Positions 7,914 to 16,841 are shown, counted from the first letter of the stretch. The stretch: 64,000 bases of DNA from Flavobacterium palustre (GCF_014639535.1 NZ_BMGA01000004.1:62001-126000); one strand, 5' to 3'. Program-made: numbers and translations. The notes: generated by a model not told the origin, from the sequence alone.

Positions 7914-9239
7914 TTATTCTCCGTAAGAAGCTGCAATAAATTCTTCGTAAGTCACTTCTTTAGTAGTTGGATTTGCTTTTTCTTTAAACAACTCCAATAA
8001 TTTTTCAGCAACTACCTGATCAGAAAGTCTTTTCACTTCGTCTTGGTTAGATAAAACTCTGGCAACAATTCCTTCAACTTCCTCGTCAGTAGGATTCGTT
8101 TGTCCGAATTGAGCCATTTGAATTCTAATATTTTTAGCTGTAAAAGCTTTTAAATCTTCAAAAGTAATTTTGATATCGTTTTGAGATAATGCTTTTCCTT
8201 CGATTAATTGGAAACGCAATCCTTTTTCAGAACGAGCGTATTCTACCTCAGCTTCTTCTGCAGTTAATTTTTTCTCACCTACAGTTTGCAACCATTTTTT
8301 CAAGAATTCAGCTGGTAAATCGAATTTTGTGTTTTCGATTAAAAACTCAGTTACATCTCCTAATAATTTTTGATCCGCTTGTTGCACAAATTGAGACTCA
8401 GCATCTTCTTTAATTTTTGATTTCAATTCTTCTAAAGAAGCTACTTTTCCTTCTCCGAATAATTTATCAAATAATTCTTGGTTTAATTCAGCTGGTTCAG
8501 ATACAGTGATTGCTTCGATTGTAAAATCAACATCAACCGCTAAAGTGTGAACCACATCATGACTTACTTTTAAGTAATCCATTAATTGGTGATCATCCTG
8601 GAATAAACCTTGTGTATTTACTGTAACTACATCACCTACTTTTTTACCGATGAATTTATCAGCAGTAGCTTTGTCTTTGAAAACATCCAAAGAGATAGTT
8701 GTAGTATTTCCGATTCCTTCCGCTTCGTTAGTGAAAATCCCTTTCAAATCAGCACCTTCTACAACAACCTCTTGTGGAATAGCATTTCCAAATTGTTTTT
8801 GAATACGCTCTACTTGTCCGTCGATTAATTTATCGTCGGCAGTAACTACATATTTTACGATATCGTTTTTAGCATCTAAGTCTAATTCGAAGTTTGGCAC
8901 TAAACCAATTTCAAATTCGAAAACTAATTCTTCAGCTGACCAATCTAAATTTTCGTTTACTTTAGGAAGTGGAGTACCTAAAAGATTTAATCTTTCAGAC
9001 TGAATGTAACGCTCTAAAGCCAAGTCAACTACTTTCTTAACCTCTTCTTGTTTAATTGCTTTACCATATTGTTTTTCAACAAGGTCTTTAGGCACAGCAC
9101 CTTTTCTAAAACCTTTTACTTGTGCTAAAGGCATTTTTTCGTTGATTCTTTTAGCTACCTGACCTTTGTAATCCATGTGAACCACAGTCATTACAATTGT
9201 CTCGTTTACAGCGTCTATTGCTACTCTTTTAATATCCAT
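7914..9239 (-). CDS. tig: Trigger factor (ribosome-associated chaperone)
   Basis: Trigger factor binds the ribosome exit tunnel and shields nascent chains. The 441-residue protein has an N-terminal ribosome-binding domain including the signature KGFRKGAVPKDLVEKQYG (about residues 43-60; the usual form is GFRxGxxP). A central region has reduced likeness to the FKBP domain (about 155-235), and a long helical C-terminal domain follows. Loss of obvious PPIase residues is common in Bacteroidota trigger factors. Its own promoter is visible upstream, and clpP and clpX follow. Confidence 0.92.
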   Translation of the reverse strand: MDIKRVAIDAVNETIVMTVVHMDYKGQVAKRINEKMPLAQVKGFRKGAVPKDLVEKQYGKAIKQEEVKKVVDLALERYIQSERLNLLGTPLPKVNENLDWSAEELVFEFEIGLVPNFELDLDAKNDIVKYVVTADDKLIDGQVERIQKQFGNAIPQEVVVEGADLKGIFTNEAEGIGNTTTISLDVFKDKATADKFIGKKVGDVVTVNTQGLFQDDHQLMDYLKVSHDVVHTLAVDVDFTIEAITVSEPAELNQELFDKLFGEGKVASLEELKSKIKEDAESQFVQQADQKLLGDVTEFLIENTKFDLPAEFLKKWLQTVGEKKLTAEEAEVEYARSEKGLRFQLIEGKALSQNDIKITFEDLKAFTAKNIRIQMAQFGQTNPTDEEVEGIVARVLSNQDEVKRLSDQVVAEKLLELFKEKANPTTKEVTYEEFIAASYGE

Positions 9240-9273
9240 CTTCTTCTTTAATTTACGTAATAAAATTGGACGG

Positions 9274-9305
9274 CAAAATTATAAAATTTTTATAAGTTCA
9301 GCAAG
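9274..9305 (-). promoter_or_regulatory. Promoter of tig
   Basis: Reading the minus strand, TAATTTTG (9281-9274) fits TAnnTTTG. CTTG (9305-9302) lies 20 bases upstream as a weaker -33 element. The tig ATG is 35 bases downstream of the -7 element. Confidence 0.5.
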
Positions 9306-9616
9306 CTTTTTGCATCGGAACCTTTAGTATTGAATTCAAGGCAGTTATTTAACCAAAAATCGACTTACATTTTTTATTTTTAATTCAACTAAAAACAACA
9401 AAAACTAAATGATTTGTGAAAGTCAAAACTTCTAAAACACACTAAACATTTCCGTAATACGTTATATTTAATAATCTCATTTCTTACATTATCATAAAAA
9501 AAACTATTTTTTTTAACACTATTTCTTCTTGTTTTTAGCAATCTATATTTATACTTTTATAGCAAACCCTAGGTGATTCGCCACTTACAAAGACCATAAA
9601 TCCTTAATTCATTAAG
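9306..9616. other. AT-rich intergenic region between tig and the PAS kinase
   Basis: About 310 bases hold no ORF, tRNA or strong hairpin. The right part should contain the promoter for the kinase at 9617, but no sequence matches the -33/-7 consensus well; the nearest is TATATTTA near 9545. Nothing else is visible. Confidence 0.5.
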
Positions 9617-12600
9617 ATGGAAATACCACATATACCAGAAAACGAAGATCAAAGATTAGCAGAACTTCATTCGTACCAAATTATTGGGACTCTAGAAAAC
9701 GAAGATTACGATTTTTTGACCCGAATGGCAGCCGAAATTTGTGGAACAAAAATCTCTTTAATTAGCCTTATTACCGAAAATAAACAATGGTTTTTATCTC
9801 ATCATGGATTAAAAGAACGTGAAACAGCAAAAGATTTAGCTTTTTGTGCTCACGCTATCAATCAACCTAATGAAATTTTCATCATCGAAGATTCTAACAA
9901 GGACGAACGTTTTTTTGACAATCCATTAGTTACTGATTACCCAAAAGTGATATTTTATGCAGGAATACCATTAATTAATGAAAACGGCTTCCCTTTAGGC
10001 ACAATTTGCGTTATTGACGACAATCCTAAAAAACTTTCTGAAAAGCAAATTGACTCATTAAAATTACTCGCTAAACAAGTAATCAATCTATTAGAACTTC
10101 GCAGAAAAACTTTTGAACTAAAAGAACAAAATAAAGAATTTGAAAAAACATCTCTTTTATTCAATGAAAGTCAACGAATCAATAAAATTGGTGCTTGGGA
10201 GCTAGACTTATCCAATGGGATTGCTTTTTGGACTGATGAAGTTTATCAAATTCATGAGGTAGCGAATGATTTAGTTTTTGACAAAACGAAAGGGATTGAA
10301 TTTTATCATCCTGACGATAGACACATTATAATAAATGCTATCGAAAACACAATAAAAACAGGAAAACCTTTTGATGTGCAATGTCGTTTTATTACAGCCA
10401 AAAACAATTTCAAATGGGTACGTTCATCTGGTAAGGCATGGATCGAAAACGGAAAAATCACCAAACTTTTTGGAACTTTTCAAGACATCACAAAATTCAA
10501 AGAATCAGAACAGAAATACCAAGGAATTTTCAACTCTACGTTTTCATTTATTGGCTTATTGGATATTAAAGGAATTTTAATTGAAGCCAACGAAACCGCT
10601 ATCAAAACAGCTGGTATTAAATCAGAAGATGTTATTGGCAAACCATTTTGGGATTGTTATTGGTGGCAAATTTCAAAAGAGACCCAAAAAACCTTAAAAG
10701 AAAATTTCAATAAAGTACTAAATGGGGAAGAAATCTCATATGAAGTATTAATATGGATTGCTAATCAAAATCCGGTAACGATACTTTTCAGTATGCGCCC
10801 AGTTTTTGACCAAAACAACAATGTTGTTTTTATCGTTCCGGAAGGAAGACCTATTCAAAAAATAGTCGATGATCGTTTTCGTTTTAAAGCCCTTTTAGAA
10901 GGAACTAATGTGGGTACCTGGGAATGGAATGTTCAAAGCGGAGAAACTATTTTCAATGAACGTTGGGCAGAAATAGTAGGCTATACATTGGAAGAATTGC
11001 AACCAATAAGTATAGATACCTGGATAAAACTCGCCCATCCTGATGATCTGGAAGAATCTGGACGAAGATTAAATTTATGCTTTGAAGGAAAAGCTGAATT
11101 CTACGAATTAGAAGCTCGTATGAAGCATAAAGACGGTAACTGGGTTTGGGTTCATGACAGAGGAAAAGTTTTCAGCTGGACTGACGATGGTAAACCACTT
11201 ATGATGTATGGAACTCATAAAGACATCACCGAAAGAAAATTCAGAGAAGAAAAATTACGCATCAACGAAGAGGCTTTCAGAGGCAACTTTGAACAGGCAG
11301 CCATAGGTATGGCATTATTAAACGAAAAAGGACAATGGTTAAAAGTCAACAAAAAACTTTGTCAAATCATAGGTTATTCAGAGGATGAATTAATAAAACT
11401 CACTTTTCAAGACATCACACATCCTGATGATCTGGAAGCCGATTTAAATTTACTTGAAGAATTAATCAACGGCAACCGTGATGGCTACACCATGGAAAAA
11501 CGTTATTTTCACAAAAGCGGACAAATCATTCATGCCATACTGGGTGTATCAATGGTACGGGATGAAAATGGAGCTATTTTATACTTTATCTCCCAAATAT
11601 TAGATATTACGGCTCAAAAAAAATTCGAAAGACAATTAGCAAAAACCAATGCGTATAACGAAGCTTTGCTAAATGCCAGCTCCGAAGTAGCCATTATAGG
11701 TACAGATCTTAATGGAACAATTACCGCATTTAATGAGGGTGCAGAATTTTTATTAGGTTATAAAGCCGAAGAAGTAATTAGCAAAGTTACTCCCCAAATC
11801 ATTCATATTGCTGAGGAAGTAATTAATGTTGGTCAGGAAATCTATGAAAAAACAGGTGAAAAAGTAGAAGGTTTTGATGTTTTTGTACATAAAGCCCGAA
11901 AAGGAATTTCCGAAACCAGAGAGTGGACATATGTTAGAAAAGACGGAAGTACATTTCTTGTTTTATTATCAGTTAACCCGCTTATTCAAAACGGAGTATT
12001 AACCGGTTTTCTGGGTGTAGCCACGGATATTAGCAACTTAAAAAAGGCCGAACAGGAAACTCTTGCTTTACTGGAAATTGCAGAATCACAAAACGAACGC
12101 CTAAAAAACTTTGCTTACATTGTTTCTCATAATTTACGTTCACACTCAGGAGGTATTAGTACATTAATTGAAATGATAGAATCTGATTATCCGGATTTTG
12201 GACAAACCGAGTTTTTTGATTATTTAAAAAAATCCTCTTCAAATCTTTCCGAAACCATAGAACATCTAACCGAAGTAGTCCAAATTAATCTATCTACCAA
12301 AGAAAAATTTAAAAACGTTTCCTTAAATACCGTCATTGAAAAGAACGTCAATAGCTTAATCACTCAGACTAAAAGGCAAAATATCAAAATTTCAAACGAA
12401 GTAAATACAAATACCACTGTAAAAGCAATCCCTGCCTATCTAGATAGTGTAGTAATGAACTTCATTACAAATGCAATCAAGTATAAATCAAACGAGCGTG
12501 AAAGTTATTTGAAAATTCAAACTGAAGAAACCAACAAACATGTCATTCTAAAATTTATTGACAATGGTTTAGGAATTGACTTAAAAAAGCATGGTCACAA

Positions 12601-12766
12601 ACTATTTGGCATGTACAAAACCTTTCACAACCACAGCGACTCCAGAGGTATTGGTCTATTTATAACCAAAAACCAAATAGAATCGATGAATGGTAAAATT
12701 GAAGTCGAAAGTGAAGTAAACATTGGTACAACTTTTAAAATATATTTAGAACATGAAAAAATTTGA
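9617..12766 (+). CDS. GAF/multi-PAS sensor histidine kinase
   Basis: This 1049-residue protein has no transmembrane segment. An N-terminal GAF domain (about residues 15-160) contains FCAHAINQPNE and AGIPLINENGFPLGTICVID. About five PAS/PAC units follow (roughly 185-295, 300-420, 425-545, 550-670, 675-810), several ending in DIT-type linkers such as GTHKDITERK. The kinase core has the phosphoacceptor His in IVSHNLRSHSGG, an N-box NFITNAIKYKS, and G boxes DNGLGID and RGIGLFITKNQ. It is a soluble multi-input sensor, perhaps for light, redox or a small ligand. The cognate receiver overlaps its 3' end by 14 bases. Confidence 0.9.
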   Translation: MEIPHIPENEDQRLAELHSYQIIGTLENEDYDFLTRMAAEICGTKISLISLITENKQWFLSHHGLKERETAKDLAFCAHAINQPNEIFIIEDSNKDERFFDNPLVTDYPKVIFYAGIPLINENGFPLGTICVIDDNPKKLSEKQIDSLKLLAKQVINLLELRRKTFELKEQNKEFEKTSLLFNESQRINKIGAWELDLSNGIAFWTDEVYQIHEVANDLVFDKTKGIEFYHPDDRHIIINAIENTIKTGKPFDVQCRFITAKNNFKWVRSSGKAWIENGKITKLFGTFQDITKFKESEQKYQGIFNSTFSFIGLLDIKGILIEANETAIKTAGIKSEDVIGKPFWDCYWWQISKETQKTLKENFNKVLNGEEISYEVLIWIANQNPVTILFSMRPVFDQNNNVVFIVPEGRPIQKIVDDRFRFKALLEGTNVGTWEWNVQSGETIFNERWAEIVGYTLEELQPISIDTWIKLAHPDDLEESGRRLNLCFEGKAEFYELEARMKHKDGNWVWVHDRGKVFSWTDDGKPLMMYGTHKDITERKFREEKLRINEEAFRGNFEQAAIGMALLNEKGQWLKVNKKLCQIIGYSEDELIKLTFQDITHPDDLEADLNLLEELINGNRDGYTMEKRYFHKSGQIIHAILGVSMVRDENGAILYFISQILDITAQKKFERQLAKTNAYNEALLNASSEVAIIGTDLNGTITAFNEGAEFLLGYKAEEVISKVTPQIIHIAEEVINVGQEIYEKTGEKVEGFDVFVHKARKGISETREWTYVRKDGSTFLVLLSVNPLIQNGVLTGFLGVATDISNLKKAEQETLALLEIAESQNERLKNFAYIVSHNLRSHSGGISTLIEMIESDYPDFGQTEFFDYLKKSSSNLSETIEHLTEVVQINLSTKEKFKNVSLNTVIEKNVNSLITQTKRQNIKISNEVNTNTTVKAIPAYLDSVVMNFITNAIKYKSNERESYLKIQTEETNKHVILKFIDNGLGIDLKKHGHKLFGMYKTFHNHSDSRGIGLFITKNQIESMNGKIEVESEVNIGTTFKIYLEHEKI

Positions 12767-13151
12767 TCTGTTATGCATCATAGAAGATGATCCAACACAC
12801 CTGTTCATAACCAAAAAAATGATTGAAATGTCAGGTATGGTAGAAAACATTATGGTCTATAAAAACGGTAAAGAGGCCTATGACAAACTGAAAGCTATCT
12901 TTCTTTCTAGTGAAAAGCTTCCTGAAATTATATTATTAGACCTAAATATGCCTGTTTGGGATGGCTGGCAATTTTTAGATGAATTCACTAAAATACCTAT
13001 TAAAACTAAAATTACCATATACATACTTACCAGCTCCAATAGTGAGGAAGATAAACAAAGAGCAGAAGAATACAATTTAAACGGGAATTATTTAATAAAA
13101 CCTATCAGTCTGAAAGAAATCAAAACTGTATTGGAAGAAATTAATCATTAA
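12753..13151 (+). CDS. Single-domain response regulator (CheY/Rcp1-like)
   Basis: The 132-residue protein consists of one receiver domain. The acidic pair is in IIEDDPTH (E11, D12, D13), the phosphoacceptor is D63 in LLDLNMPVWDGW, the Ser/Thr switch is in YILTSSN, and the Lys is in YLIKPIS. The loop insertion and DLNMP motif resemble Rcp1-type regulators that pair with multi-PAS or phytochrome kinases. It has no output domain, so it must act through protein contacts or a phosphorelay. Its start lies inside the kinase gene, so the two are translationally coupled. Confidence 0.92.
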   Translation: MKKFDLLCIIEDDPTHLFITKKMIEMSGMVENIMVYKNGKEAYDKLKAIFLSSEKLPEIILLDLNMPVWDGWQFLDEFTKIPIKTKITIYILTSSNSEEDKQRAEEYNLNGNYLIKPISLKEIKTVLEEINH

Positions 13152-13163
13152 AAAAGAAGACCC

Positions 13164-13994
13164 CTATAAAACAGGATTCTTTTTTTGTATACGAAGCATG
13201 TTTCCTATTTGTAAAACACCTTCCTGACCAGCAATCACATTTTGCCCAAATATCACCTTTTTACCTACTTTACGGTATTGCGATAAAGTGTGCAAAGGTT
13301 CTTTGCCTGCAAAATTCCCATTTTCAGGATCTACGGTAGTCATAACACAACGTCCACAGGGTTTTACGCCATAAAAAACAAGCGAACCAATTGTAAACTC
13401 TTTCCATGTTTCTTCTTCATAAGCTTCGCCTCCTGTGAAAACAATATTAGGTCGAAAACGAAGTATCGGAACAGGAATTGCTAATCGTGAATTTAAATCA
13501 TCTAAAGAAGATTGACCTATCAGTAAAAACGGAAATCCATCTGAAAAAGCAGTCTCATTATCAGCACTCACCGCATAATCAGGATCTACTTTTCGGTGAT
13601 TTTCTTCGGGCATATACACCAGCTTTGCTACAAAACCCAATCGTTCAGAAAACCACGCATTGGCATTATCACTTACCTCATAAGCTTCCACTTCATCTTC
13701 CCAAATTTGGACTTTGATTTTGCTTTTTAGTTTGGGATAATCAGTCGCAACACTAACTTTCAAAGCTTCTGATTGTTTTCCTTTATGGGTAATTTTCAAA
13801 AATTCAGAATCCATTTCGGGCTGAAACAAAGCTAATTCGGGATGTTCTCTTTGGGTAACAAACAGTCCATTTTCATCCACCAGCAACCAACGGCGGTCAT
13901 TTTCCAAACCACGAACGGTAACTTTAGCTTCTTTTAAAGCAATTCCGCCCAATGATTTTACAGGATAAATCCAGATTTCTGAAAGTTGCAACAT
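13164..13994 (-). CDS. MOSC domain protein (YcbX/mARC-like)
   Basis: From the ATG at 13994 the protein has 276 residues; an upstream in-frame ATG at 14051 would add 19 residues unlike the family. MLQLSEIWIYPVKSLGGIAL is the typical MOSC N-terminal beta-barrel start. The C-terminal MOSC domain has RFRPNIVFTGGEAYEEETW and the conserved molybdenum-cofactor Cys in KPCGRCVMTTVDPENG. Members bind sulfurated molybdenum cofactor and reduce N-hydroxylated compounds. It converges with the response regulator, with only 12 bases between stops. Confidence 0.85.
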   Translation of the reverse strand: MLQLSEIWIYPVKSLGGIALKEAKVTVRGLENDRRWLLVDENGLFVTQREHPELALFQPEMDSEFLKITHKGKQSEALKVSVATDYPKLKSKIKVQIWEDEVEAYEVSDNANAWFSERLGFVAKLVYMPEENHRKVDPDYAVSADNETAFSDGFPFLLIGQSSLDDLNSRLAIPVPILRFRPNIVFTGGEAYEEETWKEFTIGSLVFYGVKPCGRCVMTTVDPENGNFAGKEPLHTLSQYRKVGKKVIFGQNVIAGQEGVLQIGNMLRIQKKNPVL

Positions 13995-14044
13995 TTTATT
14001 TTTTTTCAAAAATAATAAAAAACTATAAATAGCTGGATTCTTTA

Positions 14045-14108
14045 AAACCATTAAGGTAGTTAAGAAAATTAAGTAAAACTTAATGAACCTTAACTACCTT
14101 AATGGTTT
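14045..14108. repeat. Long nested hairpin element
   Basis: A perfect 20-bp inverted repeat (14045-14064 with 14089-14108) encloses an inner 7-bp hairpin, ATTAAGT (14068-14074) with ACTTAAT (14078-14084). It lies between the MOSC gene start and the metal module. No T-run follows, so a simple terminator is less likely than a dispersed palindrome or RNA-processing site. Confidence 0.7.
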
Positions 14109-14189
14109 AAATTTTATGAAACTCTTATTTTTAGCCTCTATTTTCAACCAGAGATTATTCAGATTATCACAGATTATTTAAAAAATTTC

Positions 14190-14242
14190 GTGAACTTTGC
14201 GAAAAACTTCGTGTCTCGATAGCTATCGGGATTGTGGTTAAA
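14190..14242. repeat. Dispersed intergenic repeat, copy 1
   Basis: This 53-base stretch matches the reverse complement of 63211-63263 at 49 positions. All four differences are transitions. It contains an imperfect form of the 18-base palindrome TCCCGATAGCTATCGGGA (14214-14231). Confidence 0.8.
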
Positions 14243-14263
14243 AAAAAGACTAAAACAAAAACT

Positions 14264-14863
14264 CTATTTAATTTCTTTTATCATTCCTCCACATTCCAGC
14301 ATTTCTGAACCATAATACGGATTTCTGATGGCTTTCATTTCGCTTATCCAATAACCGCTTTTTCCTTCATCATACATTGGACAATAATCCTGAAACAATT
14401 TTTTATTTGTCCCAAAAGTAGCAATCAGGCTTGTTATATTTTTGCTTAAAACAGCAAAAGATTTTCTTTGCTGATCTATTTTCCCTGAATTCGACACAAT
14501 TAAAGCCGCTTGTTTTTTAGCTTCTTCTGTAGCTTCAGAATATTTGTCTTTTAATTCAACTGCTATTTTATCAGTTTTGGTAGCCTCAACCGCTTTAGAA
14601 AAATCAGCCGCCATTGTTGCCGCTTCAGCAGAATTGTCATTTGCCAGGGCATTTTTAATTTCCAAATAACTATCGATAATAGCCTCAGTGGAAACAGATG
14701 CTTTTACAACATCACTAACCTCTGTAATTTCCTCAATTGCTGCTGCTTCCTCTGCTTTTGCAGTTTCGACTACAGTTTTTGATTTTTCCTCCTCTTTATT
14801 TTTCTGATTACAACTGAAGCATACAACGGCTAATAAAAGACTGGAAAGAATTATTTTTTTCAT
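14264..14863 (-). CDS. DUF3347 lipoprotein of a metal-handling module
   Basis: From ATG 14863 the protein has 199 residues with signal MKKIILSSLLLAVVCFSC and a lipobox Cys at residue 18; the open frame extends 13 codons upstream without a signal. A Glu/Ala/Lys-rich linker (about 20-55) leads to a DUF3347 domain. Its C-terminal block DYCPMYDEGKSGYW and NPYYGSEMLECGGMI carries Cys and Met residues suited to Cu(I) binding. DUF3347 is often found with CusB-like efflux proteins. It is last in the leftward operon with two HMA proteins, so a periplasmic copper-binding role is likely but inferred. Confidence 0.8.
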   Translation of the reverse strand: MKKIILSSLLLAVVCFSCNQKNKEEEKSKTVVETAKAEEAAAIEEITEVSDVVKASVSTEAIIDSYLEIKNALANDNSAEAATMAADFSKAVEATKTDKIAVELKDKYSEATEEAKKQAALIVSNSGKIDQQRKSFAVLSKNITSLIATFGTNKKLFQDYCPMYDEGKSGYWISEMKAIRNPYYGSEMLECGGMIKEIK

Positions 14864-14888
14864 TTTTAAAATTTTAGAATTATTAAAA

Positions 14889-15692
14889 TTAATTGGTTGC
14901 ATTAAAAAAAGTGTACTCTAACTTCAACAAAATACTATTGGTGCTAACGCGTTCCATTTCGCTATATATTTGGCGACGATATGCCAAATCTATTCGAGCC
15001 TGACTATTGATAATAAACTGAACCGAAGGTACAACATCCAGATAAGATTTCCCATTTTGATTCAATCGTTGTCCTAAAAACTCCAGCATTGTATTGATAT
15101 TTGTCTGCTTGAAATTAGTGTATTTTTTAGGATACATCAATTGCCCAATCGAAAAAGTATAATTCATGGCACTATTGCTGAATGTATCCGGAAAAATATT
15201 ATCCTGATTATTCAGGGCTCTTTCGTAACTTACCGAAGCACTCAAAGCGGTTTTATTTATCAATTGAGTGGCTACAGCTCCTATTTCATAACCCGAATTC
15301 ATACCCATAGTCTCTATATCTTCCTGATGAACATTAGCATTACTCGTACTGATTCGCCCAAAAACCGCCAGTCTAAAATGACTATGCAAATCATCAACCG
15401 AGAAAAATCGATATTTAGCATACAAACTTCCTCCTTCTAAAGTTAAATCACCTTTTTTATCACTCAAAAAAGCCGAAGCATGAATCATCCAATCCTTGTT
15501 TACACCCCACATTAATTCGGGCATATTATGGTAATTATAACCATCGTTTTTCTTGAAAGCAAAGAGACTCATATCCCTGACGCCTATCGAGCCTGTAGGC
15601 ATATTACTGGCAGGTTCGGTCATTACAAATAATTCCTGCGCATTGATTTGAAACGACAACAAACACAGTGTTACTATTATAAATTTCCTCAT
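14889..15692 (-). CDS. Outer-membrane beta-barrel protein of the metal module
   Basis: The 267-residue protein has a cleavable signal (MRKFIIVTLCLLSFQINAQ). It has alternating hydrophobic strands throughout and ends in an aromatic-rich strand KLEYTFFNATN. The segment MPTGSIGVRDMSLF and the strand pattern resemble transporter-like barrels found beside copper and heavy-metal genes in Flavobacteria. It starts exactly after the preceding HMA gene's stop, so the two are tightly coupled. It may be a porin or metal-responsive barrel; the substrate is unknown. Confidence 0.65.
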   Translation of the reverse strand: MRKFIIVTLCLLSFQINAQELFVMTEPASNMPTGSIGVRDMSLFAFKKNDGYNYHNMPELMWGVNKDWMIHASAFLSDKKGDLTLEGGSLYAKYRFFSVDDLHSHFRLAVFGRISTSNANVHQEDIETMGMNSGYEIGAVATQLINKTALSASVSYERALNNQDNIFPDTFSNSAMNYTFSIGQLMYPKKYTNFKQTNINTMLEFLGQRLNQNGKSYLDVVPSVQFIINSQARIDLAYRRQIYSEMERVSTNSILLKLEYTFFNATN

Positions 15693-16220
15693 CTATATAG
15701 TTTTTACATAATAGATTCCTTCTTGGGTTCCAAAACCAATATATTTCGACAGCATTTTGGTCGATTGTTTGTACTCTTTTTTAGTTACAAAACCACTATT
15801 CAGTACTTTTAATCTAAGTGTAGCACCGGTAATATCCTCGTCAGGATTCACAAAAACATAAGTTCCACTTGCATTTTTAAAACTTGTATTATCTTTTACC
15901 CGAACTGCGTTATCAACATCTACAGTCAAAACCATGGAACCCACAAAGAATCCGGCTTTTTCAATGCTCGTTCTTAATGCCTGAGGCGTAATTCCACTAT
16001 TCTTTTTTAAAGAAACCATAAAAGTATTGGCATTCAAATCGATTATTACTTTTTCAACTTCAGGCATTGCCTTAAGTTGTTTATTGATAGCATTCGAACA
16101 CATTGAACAAGTTAAGCCGGTAGCTATAATTTCGGCTTTCGAAATTTGGGAATACGAATTTATAACAGCAAACAGCATTACAAATACGAGCAATAGTTTT
16201 TTTATATTATCAATTTTCAT
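15693..16220 (-). CDS. Secreted heavy-metal-associated (HMA) domain protein
   Basis: The 175-residue protein has a signal peptide ending near NSYSQ (about residue 25). An HMA domain follows with the metal site GLTCSMCSNAINKQL (CxxC) and the usual EVEKVIIDLNANTFMVSL strand. The C-terminal half (about 105-175) is an unassigned beta-rich extension. HMA domains bind soft metals such as Cu(I). A periplasmic location for a chaperone-like HMA is unusual outside Bacteroidota. It abuts the downstream barrel gene with no gap. Confidence 0.82.
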   Translation of the reverse strand: MKIDNIKKLLLVFVMLFAVINSYSQISKAEIIATGLTCSMCSNAINKQLKAMPEVEKVIIDLNANTFMVSLKKNSGITPQALRTSIEKAGFFVGSMVLTVDVDNAVRVKDNTSFKNASGTYVFVNPDEDITGATLRLKVLNSGFVTKKEYKQSTKMLSKYIGFGTQEGIYYVKTI

Positions 16221-16251
16221 TGCTTTTAAATTTTGAAAATTATCAATGTAA

Positions 16252-16291
16252 TACAGCCTTTAGGAATTTTAAAAACAACCTAAAGGCTGTA
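16252..16291. repeat. 13-bp stem hairpin between two HMA genes
   Basis: TACAGCCTTTAGG (16252-16264) pairs perfectly with CCTAAAGGCTGTA (16279-16291) across 14 bases. There is no strong T-run on either side. It may stabilise or partly terminate the operon transcript between the two HMA genes. Confidence 0.6.
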
Positions 16292-16307
16292 GCACTAAAA
16301 GAATAAT

Positions 16308-16688
16308 TTAGTGATGATTTTTATCTTTTTTCTCTGTAGTTCCGGAAGAATCTCTGTCATACTGACAACAAGTATGCAGTTTTTTGTATTGTTCTTCGGT
16401 AGCGGAGAATTTCTCGTTATCGTATCCGGCTTTGGCAATTCGGTTTAAAATTTCATCCGCATTTGTCTTAGAGGAATCATAGGTCAAAGTTGCCATTTTA
16501 CTATCTACATCCCAGTTTACAACAGCAACTTTTTTTAAGTTACCTGCTTTTTCAATGTTCTTTTTGCACATTTCACAGTTGCCTGATATTTTTACAGTTT
16601 CTGTTTTTTTGTTTTTAACTTGTGCATTAACAGCCAGAGTTGATAGCAATACAACTACTGCTATCATTATTTTTTTTAATGATTTCAT
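16308..16688 (-). CDS. Secreted HMA-domain metallochaperone-like protein
   Basis: The 126-residue protein has a signal peptide MKSLKKIMIAVVVLLSTLAV followed by NAQ. An HMA-like domain has ISGNCEMCKKNIEKAG (CxxC) and VNWDVDSKMATLTYD. The C-terminal tail adds HTCCQYDRD and a His-rich end KNHH, both potential extra metal ligands. It is probably cotranscribed with the HMA gene 87 bases downstream. Copper is the likeliest metal, by family and context. Confidence 0.83.
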   Translation of the reverse strand: MKSLKKIMIAVVVLLSTLAVNAQVKNKKTETVKISGNCEMCKKNIEKAGNLKKVAVVNWDVDSKMATLTYDSSKTNADEILNRIAKAGYDNEKFSATEEQYKKLHTCCQYDRDSSGTTEKKDKNHH

Positions 16689-16789
16689 GATTTTATATAT
16701 TTATTTGAATAAAAAGTTAATCAATAACAGCAAGCAGACAAAAACGCCTTTGCACATTTATTTAATTAACCGAAAATTTGAATGATTGT

Positions 16790-16805
16790 AAAGTAAATTT
16801 ACTTT
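16790..16805. promoter_or_regulatory. Perfect 16-bp palindrome upstream of the HMA genes
   Basis: AAAGTAAATTTACTTT is a perfect palindrome about 100 bases upstream of the HMA gene start at 16688 and 37 bases past the end of the Cys-rich gene. Its position suits a repressor or activator site for the metal operon. It is AT-rich, so chance formation is possible. Confidence 0.4.
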
Positions 16806-16841
16806 GAATTTGATACACCAATGGCTATCAAAAAAGAAATT

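Noticed and set aside
13150-13185. A-rich/T-rich pairing between the response regulator and MOSC genes as a terminator
   Set aside because: The stem is only A-T pairs with one G-C, and it lies inside the MOSC coding end, so support is too weak.
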